Origin: BM520 sp964474455
Lineage (GTDB): Bacteria; Bacteroidota; Bacteroidia; Bacteroidales; BM520
DNA length: 26,703 nucleotides
Direction: 5' to 3'
Assembly: GCA_964474455.1 (NCBI GenBank)
Contig: CAYYSU010000037.1
Span: 1 to 26,703 of the forward strand
Of this stretch, positions 1 through 7,669 are shown one piece after another. Each line of letters opens with the position of its first letter. Positions within the stretch are counted from its first letter, which is position 1. The notes under the pieces were generated by a model that searched no databases, was not told where the DNA came from, and worked only from the letters and a program-made list of their open reading frames with translations. The position numbers and the translations under genes were made by a program.

Positions 1-479
1 GCAGCAGGAAACGGAAATTCCGGCGCAAGACGATACTCCACACTAACAACAATACAGCGTGATTCACGGGCAATTTTTCGTGCAAAAACATCGTAATCAT
101 CAACACTGCCTTCAATATAACCACCGCCATGGTAAAACACTACCACAGGAATATTCTCTTTTGCCACAACTTTTGTGGGTTTATAGATACGGACCGGAAC
201 AGGATTCTCTCCCGGAACCGTCGCATTCCTAACCCACTCCATTGCAGGAGGCTTTACAATATATTTCGCAGTATCTTTAATCGGGTTTCTTTCGGGATGA
301 GTCCACACCTCAACAACTACGGCTACTGTAGGATCCAGGAACGTTCCGGGTTCTGCCGTTCGCTGAAGCTGCTTAACCTCCTTTTTGGGAAATCCTATTA
401 CAGCTAGCTTGGTATAGCTACACCCCGTCATCACCACCAGAGAAAATCCTAAAACCAGAGAAATAATTGTGCGTTTCAT
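1..479 (-). CDS. Alpha/beta hydrolase (HSL/esterase family) lipoprotein, 3' part cut by window edge
   Basis: My own translation of the minus strand from the ATG at 477-479 gives about 159 residues before the window ends; the C-terminal half with the catalytic Ser/Asp/His is outside. The N-terminus is a lipoprotein signal (MKRTIISLVLGFSLVVMTGC, lipobox VMTGC), so the mature protein should be lipid-anchored. Near the visible end are the two hallmarks of the hormone-sensitive-lipase type: an oxyanion-hole motif FYHGGGYIEGS and, about 35 residues on, EYRLAPEFPFPA. Members of this family hydrolyse esters of short acyl groups; the substrate here is unknown. It has its own promoter at 498-528 and is separated from the upstream M3 peptidase gene by a terminator, so it is probably transcribed alone from this side. 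Confidence 0.85.
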   Translation of the reverse strand, partial: MKRTIISLVLGFSLVVMTGCSYTKLAVIGFPKKEVKQLQRTAEPGTFLDPTVAVVVEVWTHPERNPIKDTAKYIVKPPAMEWVRNATVPGENPVPVRIYKPTKVVAKENIPVVVFYHGGGYIEGSVDDYDVFARKIARESRCIVVSVEYRLAPEFPFPA

Positions 480-497
480 TTTTTCTAATTTGTACAA

Positions 498-528
498 CAA
501 AAATACAGTAATAAAGAGTGATTTCAAA
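498..528 (-). promoter_or_regulatory. Bacteroidota-type promoter of the alpha/beta hydrolase gene
   Basis: On the minus strand TTTG (525-528) is followed by exactly 19 bases and then TATTTTTG (498-505), matching the Bacteroidota primary sigma-factor pattern TTTG-N19-TAnnTTTG. Transcription would start roughly 13 bases before the ATG at 479, giving a very short leader. The match is seen directly; activity is inferred. Confidence 0.7.
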
Positions 529-540
529 TAAAAAACAAAT

Positions 541-572
541 AAAAAAACCACAGGTTTTGAAGCCTGTGGTTT
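541..572 (-). terminator. Intrinsic terminator of the M3 peptidase gene
   Basis: A perfect 10-bp inverted repeat (arms 545-554 and 563-572, 8-base loop) is followed on the minus strand by a run of seven T (541-547, partly within the arm). It lies about 40 bases after the stop codon of the M3 peptidase gene, in the right orientation. On the plus strand there is no T tract after the hairpin. Confidence 0.85.
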
Positions 573-610
573 AAAATGATTGTCGTTGTATTATCAATAC
601 AATATATTAA

Positions 611-2722
611 CTACTGCAGTCCCTTGCGCTTCATCATGGCGTCAGCAGAAGGATCCTGTCCGCGGAATTGTCTGTATAATTTCATGGCATCATCAGTGCC
701 GCCCCTTGACAGTATATTGTCACGGAAAGCCTTTGCTGTAGCCTGATCGAAGAGACCATTCTCTTTAAATGCCTCGAAAGCATCAGCATCAAGAACCTCA
801 GCCCAGGTATAGCTATAATAACCAGCAGAGTATCCGCCACTGAATATGTGAGAAAAGTATGTAGGACGATAGCGAACAATGATCTCGGGCATCATATTAA
901 TACGCTCCATAACATTTTGCTCAAAAGTATTTGCATCCAGATCTGTCTTCTCCTTTAGCGTATGGAAATCCATATCCAGGAGCGCTGCAGACATAAATTC
1001 CACAACGGCAAATCCCTGATTGAAGGTACCACTTTTTTTAAGTTTTGCCACCAGCTCAGCAGGTATTGTCTCGCCAGTTTCATAATGGTATGCATACATC
1101 TCCAGAACTTCCGGTTCGGTGGCCCAGTTTTCGAGCACCTGCGATGGCAGCTCAACAAAGTCGCGGGGAACAGAAGTACCAGAAACACTATTATAAGTAC
1201 AGTTGCTAAGGAGTCCGTGAAGAGCATGACCGAATTCGTGGAAGAGTGTCAATGATTCATCAAGGCTAAGCATAGCCGGAGCATCACCAACAGGCTTGCT
1301 GAAATTAGTCACCACCTGGATAACAGGGAGTACATTCTCACCATCTTCTGTACGCATCTGCTTACGGAAGCTAGTCATCCATGCACCACCACGCTTGCTT
1401 TCACGCGTATAGAAATCCATGTACAGGAGACCTATCAGTGTGCCGTCGTTTTCCTGAACTTCAAAAACTTTCGCATCTTCGTGATAAACGGGGAGGTCAG
1501 TACGCTCAACATATTTCAGACCCCAGAGCTTGTTTGTTACGCCGAACACTCCTTTATGTAATACGTTCTCAAGAGAAAAATAGGGCTTAAGAGCCTCATC
1601 ATTAAAAGCATATTTCTCAGCCTTCACTTTCTCGGCATAATACCACCAATCCCAAGCTTCAAGCTCAAAGTTGTCACCCTCTTTCTTAATAAGTTTCTGC
1701 ATATCCTCCATCTCATTCTTTGCCACAGGAAGTGCTTTTGACATAATCTCATCCAACAGGTCATAAACATGCTGCGGGCTTTCTGCCATACGAGAGGAGA
1801 GTTGGAAATCGGCCCATGTTTCGTAGCCCAGCATGTTAGCTTTTTCCACACGCAGATTCACCATTTCCATGAGTATCTCCTTGTTATCAAATTCGTTATC
1901 ATTGTCGCCACGACTTGCATAAGCGAGGAGTAGTTTCATCCTCAGATCACGGTTTTCTGAATACTGCAGGAAAGGAATCCATGAAGGCTTCTGAAGAGTG
2001 AACACCCAGCTGTTTTCCAGGTTTCTGGCAGCAGCTTCAGCAGCGGCACCGTCTATAACCCACTGTGGAAGACCGGCAAGGTCAGCTTCATCAGTTATAA
2101 CAAGAGTATAGTCGTTGGTTTCCTTAAGCAGGTTCTCGCCAAACTCAAGAGAGAGTAGTGAAAGACGCTCGTTTATTTCCCTAAAACGATCCTTCTTCTC
2201 GGCGGGAAGGTTGGCACCACCATTTACAAAACGCTTGTAGATCTTATCAAGAAGCATCATCTGCTCAGTGGTAAGATCTTCTTTATCACGATTTTGGTAT
2301 ACAGCATTAACACGCATAAAGAGAGCTTCGTTAAGATATATGTCATCGCTGTGTTTAGAAAGAACAGGAGCAATATCTTTGGCAAGAGCCTGTAACTCAT
2401 CGCTGGTATTGCAACTGGTCATATTGTAGAACACACTGCTGACACGATTCAGAGTTGCACCACTGTAATCCATTGCTGCAATAGTATTTGTAAAGCTCGG
2501 AGCAATCTCGTTATCAACGATCGATTGTATCTCTGCATTCTGCTGTTTCATGCCCTCCTCAAAGGCCGGCATATAGTGAGCCGTTTCTATTTCATCAAAA
2601 GCCGGAACACCGTAAGGTGTGTCATAAGGCTGAAAAAACGGATTTGTCATAGTCTCTTTCTTTTGTGCACATCCGGAAAGTATTACAACAACCAGAGCGA
2701 TTAAACTAATTTTTTTCATCAT
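611..2722 (-). CDS. dcp: M3 family metallopeptidase, dipeptidyl carboxypeptidase (Dcp)-like lipoprotein
   Basis: This 703-residue protein has the usual length of bacterial Dcp/oligopeptidase A enzymes. It begins with a lipoprotein signal (lipobox VILSGC, Cys18), so it probably works in the periplasm attached to a membrane. The zinc site is complete: H495-E-F-G-H499 within FHEFGHALHG, with the third ligand E524 in DFVELPSQ, the 29-residue spacing of thimet-type peptidases. The C-terminal block FSGGYSAGYYSYTWAEVLDAD, which lines the substrate channel in the family, is also present. M3 enzymes cleave short peptides; Dcp removes C-terminal dipeptides. Two adjacent ATG codons (2720-2722 and 2717-2719) are possible starts. 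A -7-like element lies just upstream and a strong terminator just downstream, so the gene is likely monocistronic. Dcp versus general oligopeptidase is not decided by sequence alone. Confidence 0.93.
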   Translation of the reverse strand: MMKKISLIALVVVILSGCAQKKETMTNPFFQPYDTPYGVPAFDEIETAHYMPAFEEGMKQQNAEIQSIVDNEIAPSFTNTIAAMDYSGATLNRVSSVFYNMTSCNTSDELQALAKDIAPVLSKHSDDIYLNEALFMRVNAVYQNRDKEDLTTEQMMLLDKIYKRFVNGGANLPAEKKDRFREINERLSLLSLEFGENLLKETNDYTLVITDEADLAGLPQWVIDGAAAEAAARNLENSWVFTLQKPSWIPFLQYSENRDLRMKLLLAYASRGDNDNEFDNKEILMEMVNLRVEKANMLGYETWADFQLSSRMAESPQHVYDLLDEIMSKALPVAKNEMEDMQKLIKKEGDNFELEAWDWWYYAEKVKAEKYAFNDEALKPYFSLENVLHKGVFGVTNKLWGLKYVERTDLPVYHEDAKVFEVQENDGTLIGLLYMDFYTRESKRGGAWMTSFRKQMRTEDGENVLPVIQVVTNFSKPVGDAPAMLSLDESLTLFHEFGHALHGLLSNCTYNSVSGTSVPRDFVELPSQVLENWATEPEVLEMYAYHYETGETIPAELVAKLKKSGTFNQGFAVVEFMSAALLDMDFHTLKEKTDLDANTFEQNVMERINMMPEIIVRYRPTYFSHIFSGGYSAGYYSYTWAEVLDADAFEAFKENGLFDQATAKAFRDNILSRGGTDDAMKLYRQFRGQDPSADAMMKRKGLQ

Positions 2723-2744
2723 ATAAAATTGTAGGTTTTAAATG

Positions 2745-2752
2745 CAAATGTA
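2745..2752 (-). promoter_or_regulatory. Possible -7 element of the M3 peptidase promoter
   Basis: TACATTTG on the minus strand fits the Bacteroidota -7 consensus TAnnTTTG, 22 bases before the ATG. I do not find a good TTTG -33 element at the usual spacing, so this is weaker than the promoters at 498-528 and 3742-3773. Confidence 0.4.
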
Positions 2753-2830
2753 ATAAAACAGATCTTAATAAATGAATTTCAGGTCATTGAAATATTAATT
2801 TAAATAAAAAATAATGAAAAACCGCATCAA

Positions 2831-3118
2831 TTAATCAAAATAACTCTTCAAGGCATCTACGTAAGCAGCAAAAGCGTCAAGACCTCTGGTTGTTACCTCC
2901 AGCATTGTCAAAGGATAATTATTACTAAACGATTTTCTTATCTTCAAATAACCGGCCTCTTCCAATTTCTTCATCTGCACGCTGAGGTTCCCTGCCGTTG
3001 CTCCGGTGGCTTTCTTAATGGTAGTGAAATCGCTGGATCCATCTTTTACCAAAAGCGACATCACGGCGAGTCTCAATTGTGAGTGAAGCAACGAATCTAA
3101 CTCCTTAAAACTACTCAT
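2831..3118 (-). CDS. Small winged-helix transcriptional regulator
   Basis: This 95-residue protein is essentially one winged helix-turn-helix domain: LRLAVMSLLVKDGSSDFTTI, then ATGATAGNLSVQMKKLEEAG as the recognition-helix region, then a wing around YLKIRKSFSNNYPLTMLEVT. It resembles the compact MarR/ArsR-like regulators (HTH_34 type) that have only a DNA-binding and dimerisation segment and no ligand domain. It overlaps the upstream membrane-protein gene by 8 bp (3111-3118), so the two are translationally coupled. Such pairs commonly regulate their own membrane partner; here that is inference. Target and signal are unknown. Confidence 0.85.
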   Translation of the reverse strand: MSSFKELDSLLHSQLRLAVMSLLVKDGSSDFTTIKKATGATAGNLSVQMKKLEEAGYLKIRKSFSNNYPLTMLEVTTRGLDAFAAYVDALKSYFD

Positions 3119-3713
3119 TGTATCTTCTCCTGACTATATATCCCGGAATAATGTTCGTAACAACTATTCCTAATATTAAAATAATAAATGCATAAATCCA
3201 CAGGTTCGGATCATCCTTCATAAAAACACAAATTAACAGATTAGAGAAACCCAGGATATTCGCAATGATACCTCCCACTATCAAGGGACGAAACTGACTT
3301 ATATTTCCTTCCACAATGGATGCCATACCCAACAATATTAGTACGATGCCCACATACGCTGCCCCAAATAACAAAGGAGCAAATATAAAGCCCAATATCA
3401 TGGCATTGATAGAAAAAACAAGCCAGGTAATACCTGATATGGAATCCAGATGTGAACGCTCAACTTTTTTATCAACATTTTTACTACTTCGAATTGCTGA
3501 AAAAACAGCTCCCACAATAGTTAATAACCATGGTGTCCAGCATATGTTATACATTTCCAACGACAACAAAATCATCTGTCCGGCAGCGGCGGCAATTACC
3601 AACCAACCCCAGAACAGGATCATAAATCCATTCGACTTTAGCCGTGATTTTCGACTTTGTATCATGCCTGAAATTATTTCCAGGCTCTCTTTCGGTGTTA
3701 ATTTTTCTTTCAT
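3111..3713 (-). CDS. Multi-span inner-membrane protein paired with a winged-helix regulator
   Basis: This 200-residue protein has a short charged N-terminus (MKEKLTPKESLEIISGMIQS), then about five or six hydrophobic spans at roughly residues 29-51, 59-73, 94-113, 115-133, 143-164 and 170-192, and a positively charged tail (YIVRRRYNE). The amphipathic N-terminal helix before the first span recalls Bacteroidota membrane proteins that are partners of small HTH regulators. No enzymatic motif is visible. It is first in a two-gene unit driven by the promoter at 3742-3773 and overlaps the regulator gene. The function is not recognised. Confidence 0.8.
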   Translation of the reverse strand: MKEKLTPKESLEIISGMIQSRKSRLKSNGFMILFWGWLVIAAAAGQMILLSLEMYNICWTPWLLTIVGAVFSAIRSSKNVDKKVERSHLDSISGITWLVFSINAMILGFIFAPLLFGAAYVGIVLILLGMASIVEGNISQFRPLIVGGIIANILGFSNLLICVFMKDDPNLWIYAFIILILGIVVTNIIPGYIVRRRYNE

Positions 3714-3741
3714 AGCTTCATAGTTTTAATAATTAATACCA

Positions 3742-3773
3742 CAAATATAAACTACTTTATGTTATAAACCAAA
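3742..3773 (-). promoter_or_regulatory. Bacteroidota-type promoter of the membrane protein/regulator pair
   Basis: On the minus strand TTTG (3770-3773) is followed by 20 bases and then TATATTTG (3742-3749), fitting TTTG-N19-21-TAnnTTTG. The ATG of the first gene lies about 29 bases downstream. If the regulator is autoregulatory, its operator is likely to be in or beside this stretch. Confidence 0.75.
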
Positions 3774-3872
3774 TTGTTAATAAAATCTACAATTCCTCTA
3801 TTACACCTCTTTCAAACCACAGATTATCGTATTTTAGCCTGATTATATGTTTTTTGATTCAAAACCATTCGT

Positions 3873-5822
3873 ATGAAGAGATTACTGTTATTATTTTGTG
3901 TGTTTATACTCGCAGGAGGTTTGAATGCACAGGATGTTAAGTCGCTTATCACCAAAGCAGGAGATACTGATAGCTATCCCTCTGCCGGTAAGATTACCAT
4001 TTTCGATTCCACTTTTGTGGATGTGCAGGAAACAGGTTTAAGTTATGTTCACAACCATAAACTTTATAAAATTCTCACACAAAAAGGAGCACTAGATCTG
4101 AGCATTATTAAATATGGTTATGACCCGTTATCTGCTTATGTGGATATTAAAATGGTAAAAGTTCATCACGCAGATGGCAGAACCACCGAAATTGATGTCA
4201 CCAATGTTATCGATTACCCTGCTCCCGCAAGAGCAATTTATTGGGGTGCACGTGAGAAAATGGTTGAAGTGGGACGCCTTAATGCGGGCGATGCTGTGGA
4301 GGTTATCTTTTTCAGAAAAGGATTTACCTATGCACTGCTGGCAGGCGAAAATGATGATGACAGATATATCCCGCCAATGCGTGGACATTACTATGACATC
4401 GTAGAGTTCTTCAGCCGCGAACCGATCCTGGAAAAGGTATATGAAGTGATGCTCCCGTCCACAAAAAATCTCCAATACAAATTCTATAATGGCGAAATAA
4501 AAAGCTCAGTAAAAAAGAGTGACGATAAAACTCTTTACAGCTTTACAAAGAAGGATATTTTCCCAATGAAGCGCGAAGCAGGAATGGTAGCCTGGTCAGA
4601 TGTAGCGCCTAAGCTATTACTCTCCACCAGTCCCGACTGGTATGCCAAGTCGAGGTGGTTTTATGGTGTAAATGAAGACTACGGCAGTTTTGAGTCCACA
4701 CCGGATATTGATGCCAAGGTTAAGGAGATTCTGAAAGGTGCCACCGACGAGATGGACAGTATCGCAAGGCTCACACACTGGTGTGCTGACGAGATTCGCT
4801 ATTCCGGTCTCAGCATGGGCGAGGGAGAAGGATTTACTCTGCACACAGGAGATATGACCTTCCGCGACCGTTGTGGCGTATGTAAAGACAAAGCCAGTAT
4901 GCTGATCACAATGCTACGCGCTGCCGGTTTCAAATCGTATGCAGCTATGACCATGGCAGGTTCACGTATCGACTACATTCCCGCAGACCAGTTCAACCAC
5001 AGCGTTACCGTTGTACAGCTTCATAACGGAGAGTACATGATCCTCGACCCCACGTGGGTGCCTTTCACGCGTGAACTGTGGTCGAGCCGCGAGCAACAGC
5101 AGAACTACCTCATGGGTCTTCCCGATGGCGCCGATCTCATGGAGACACCTGTCTCTGCACCCGAAAATCACTATCTATACATAAACGGTAAATCAGAGGT
5201 ACAAAGCAACGGAACACTCACCGGAACAGTAACAATAGAAGCAGAAGGCCAATCGGATGCGTCGGTAAGAAGAATGTTCACATCCTACCCTGTCTCCACC
5301 TGGGAGGCTAACCTGGAAAGAGAACTACTTATGGTAGCTCCCAATGCGATACTTAAAAGTGTTACACACACCAAACAAAAAGACTATATGAATACACCGG
5401 TTAAAATTACGTATTCTTACGAGATACCAAATTATGCCGTTGTAACCGATGAAGAGCTGATATTCACTCCCTTTGTGGCAAAAGGCATATTCCGGGGAGC
5501 CATGGGCCATCTATACACAAATACTTCATATGATGAGCGTGAGTATCCATTCAAAACAGGCTGCTCACTGCTCCTGGTAATGAACGAAGAGGTGAAGCTG
5601 CCAAAGCATAAAAAGGCCATCTACCTGCCCCAGGCGAAAACAGTAAAAGGTACAGGCGCGGATTATTGCGGATACTATAACGTGAAAAGAAAGAAGCTCA
5701 CCTTTAACCAGGAGTTATCCATCAAAAAACGTGTTTTCCAACCCGAAGACTGGAAGAGCTTCAAAAATGCTGTTGATAACCAGCGTTATATGATGGAAGA
5801 ACCAGTAATCATAAAACGTTAA
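3873..5822 (+). CDS. Secreted DUF3857 / transglutaminase-like cysteine protein, intact catalytic triad
   Basis: This 649-residue protein begins with a signal peptide (MKRLLLLFCVFILAGGLNAQ) and should be periplasmic. Residues about 50-220 fit the DUF3857 beta domain found before transglutaminase-like domains in Bacteroidota. The transglutaminase core follows, with a complete Cys-His-Asp triad: C337 in CGVCKDKA, H376 in QFNHSV and D392 in ILDPTW. A C-terminal beta-rich region (about 430-649) follows. Such proteins are presumed peptidases or transamidases, but substrates are unknown. It is followed after only 18 bp by a paralogue lacking the triad, so the two probably form one transcript and possibly a complex. 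The leader has no clear Shine-Dalgarno site, and no convincing promoter is seen upstream. Confidence 0.88.
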   Translation: MKRLLLLFCVFILAGGLNAQDVKSLITKAGDTDSYPSAGKITIFDSTFVDVQETGLSYVHNHKLYKILTQKGALDLSIIKYGYDPLSAYVDIKMVKVHHADGRTTEIDVTNVIDYPAPARAIYWGAREKMVEVGRLNAGDAVEVIFFRKGFTYALLAGENDDDRYIPPMRGHYYDIVEFFSREPILEKVYEVMLPSTKNLQYKFYNGEIKSSVKKSDDKTLYSFTKKDIFPMKREAGMVAWSDVAPKLLLSTSPDWYAKSRWFYGVNEDYGSFESTPDIDAKVKEILKGATDEMDSIARLTHWCADEIRYSGLSMGEGEGFTLHTGDMTFRDRCGVCKDKASMLITMLRAAGFKSYAAMTMAGSRIDYIPADQFNHSVTVVQLHNGEYMILDPTWVPFTRELWSSREQQQNYLMGLPDGADLMETPVSAPENHYLYINGKSEVQSNGTLTGTVTIEAEGQSDASVRRMFTSYPVSTWEANLERELLMVAPNAILKSVTHTKQKDYMNTPVKITYSYEIPNYAVVTDEELIFTPFVAKGIFRGAMGHLYTNTSYDEREYPFKTGCSLLLVMNEEVKLPKHKKAIYLPQAKTVKGTGADYCGYYNVKRKKLTFNQELSIKKRVFQPEDWKSFKNAVDNQRYMMEEPVIIKR

Positions 5823-5840
5823 TTTTAAATAAAGATCATT

Positions 5841-7661
5841 ATGAAAAATAAAATATACCGTTTCCCGGCAATCCTGATAGCAGTTTTTTTCCTCTCGGTT
5901 GCCACGTTTGCCCAAAGCAGTGATGCCGTTTTCACCAAAATAGAAAAACACTATACGCTACACCCTGATGGCAGGATGCAATACCGCGAGATAAAAGAAC
6001 TGACCCTAAACACGCATTATGCCTTTAATAGAAGATATGGCGAAACCTTCATTATTTTCAATCCTGAAAACCAGAAACTATCCATCGACGAGGCATACAC
6101 AATAATGGCTGATGGAAAAAAAGTTTTTGCTCCGGAGAATGCCTTCAACGCGGTGCTCCCCCGCGGCGCCGCCGATTTCCCGCACGCTGCCAACCTACGT
6201 GAAATGGTTGTTACGCACACCGCTCTGGAAGTAGGTGCTACAATTTATCTTAACTATGTGATAAACACAAAAGCCAACTTCTTCCCTGCCCTGATGGATA
6301 AAATAATTATTGCAGAAAACGACCCGGTAAAAGAACTAAAGATCGTGGTGCGAGTCCCTGAAGGAACACCTTTCAACTATCATGTTACGAAACTACGCAC
6401 CGGGCCGGCCATTAGCAATGACATGGGTTTTACAACATATACTTTTACCTTTATGGCAGTAAAACCATACTCACACGACCTCTGGCAAAAGGCGGAAAAC
6501 ACAGGTTATCCGGTTCTTACATTTTCTACTTCCAAGGATATGCACCGGTTGGTTGACAAGTTCGTAAACCAAAAAGCTTTCTGGCTTAAATCTTCTCCTG
6601 ACATGATCAAGGCATTAGCAGAAGCCACAGAAGAGGCGAAGTCAGAGATGGAAAAAATCGCTGCAATACAGGCGTTGGTGGCAAATGAGATTCATCATTT
6701 TGGTATCAATGAAAAACATCTTGGCTACAAACTCCGCACTCTGGAAGAGGTATGGGTTACCAATGGAGGTACAAAAGCAGAAAATGCACTGCTGCTGGCA
6801 ACGCTGCTGCGTGACGGTGATATAAATGCCAATCCAGTAGCACTATTTGCTCCCGGAACTCCGGACAGGAAAGCGGGAAACCTCAGCGAAATAACCGATT
6901 ATCTGGTACTGGTGAAGACTAAAGATGGTGAAAAAATATATCTGACACCGGAACACGTAAACAGCACAAATGCAGCCCTCAACTATCCCGGATACAGAAT
7001 TTTAGCTTTGGATCCCGCAGTGGAGAGCCTTCGTTTTGAGACTTTGCCGACGCCCGAAACAAAAAGAACAATGGATCTACAGATAGACTTCAGACCGGAA
7101 AAAAGTAAAATAAAAGGTGATGTCTCCTTTTCAGGAAAAGGGATTCCGCTGTTCAAAACTGAAGACACAACAAGCCATATCAGGGAAATAATGTCTCTCT
7201 CGCTAAAGGCTCACGATGTTACATCTTTCAAAATAACAGCATCACAATCAAATATCTCTTTTGACATGGAGAAAGAAAACCCTGTCGAATCAAAAAATGG
7301 TTATTACATCTTCACCCTGCCATATCTGGGAGATGATCCTGTTAACACACGACCATCGGAGCTTGTGACAGAAAGAACAAGTGACATAGATCTGCAAAAC
7401 GCCGTAAATCTCAGCTACACATTTGATATTACAGTACCGGATGGATACACTTTTGTGATGCCCGCTGAAAATATTATCAGAAAAAACAGCATCGGAGGAG
7501 TGGAGATCTCTTTTGCCCTTTCGGGAGATAAACTATCCATAAAGAAGATGTTCCGTATTCCCGAACCGGTGATGGAAGAACAGAAGTGGTCGGAGGTGAA
7601 GGATCTTTTCGACCTCTGGAGGACAAAAACATACAACACATTGATCATAAAAGCTGAATAG
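5841..7661 (+). CDS. Secreted DUF3857 protein with a degenerate (pseudo-)transglutaminase domain
   Basis: This 606-residue paralogue of the preceding gene has a signal peptide (residues 1-25, ending TFAQ), an N-terminal DUF3857-like domain and a transglutaminase-like fold at about 230-390. The catalytic residues are gone: the segment aligned with GVCKDKA reads GGTKAEN (Cys replaced by T311), the His position reads TDYLVLV (around D353), and the Asp position reads YLTPEH (around T369). The hydrophobic framework around these sites (ENALLLATLLRDG) is kept, so the fold is probably intact. An inactive partner or substrate-binding subunit of the upstream enzyme is the simplest inference. It sits 18 bp after that gene and 8 bp before the nuclease-helicase gene. 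Confidence 0.82.
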   Translation: MKNKIYRFPAILIAVFFLSVATFAQSSDAVFTKIEKHYTLHPDGRMQYREIKELTLNTHYAFNRRYGETFIIFNPENQKLSIDEAYTIMADGKKVFAPENAFNAVLPRGAADFPHAANLREMVVTHTALEVGATIYLNYVINTKANFFPALMDKIIIAENDPVKELKIVVRVPEGTPFNYHVTKLRTGPAISNDMGFTTYTFTFMAVKPYSHDLWQKAENTGYPVLTFSTSKDMHRLVDKFVNQKAFWLKSSPDMIKALAEATEEAKSEMEKIAAIQALVANEIHHFGINEKHLGYKLRTLEEVWVTNGGTKAENALLLATLLRDGDINANPVALFAPGTPDRKAGNLSEITDYLVLVKTKDGEKIYLTPEHVNSTNAALNYPGYRILALDPAVESLRFETLPTPETKRTMDLQIDFRPEKSKIKGDVSFSGKGIPLFKTEDTTSHIREIMSLSLKAHDVTSFKITASQSNISFDMEKENPVESKNGYYIFTLPYLGDDPVNTRPSELVTERTSDIDLQNAVNLSYTFDITVPDGYTFVMPAENIIRKNSIGGVEISFALSGDKLSIKKMFRIPEPVMEEQKWSEVKDLFDLWRTKTYNTLIIKAE

Positions 7662-7669
7662 CACTTTCG

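Noticed and set aside
129..407. Plus-strand 92-codon open frame opposite the hydrolase gene
   Set aside because: The opposite strand encodes a clear lipoprotein esterase with HGGG and YRLAPE motifs; this frame is a shadow.
3810..3837. Promoter-like TTTC ... TATTTTAG upstream of the first DUF3857 gene
   Set aside because: Both elements deviate from consensus and the spacer is 16, so it is not better than chance in AT-rich DNA.
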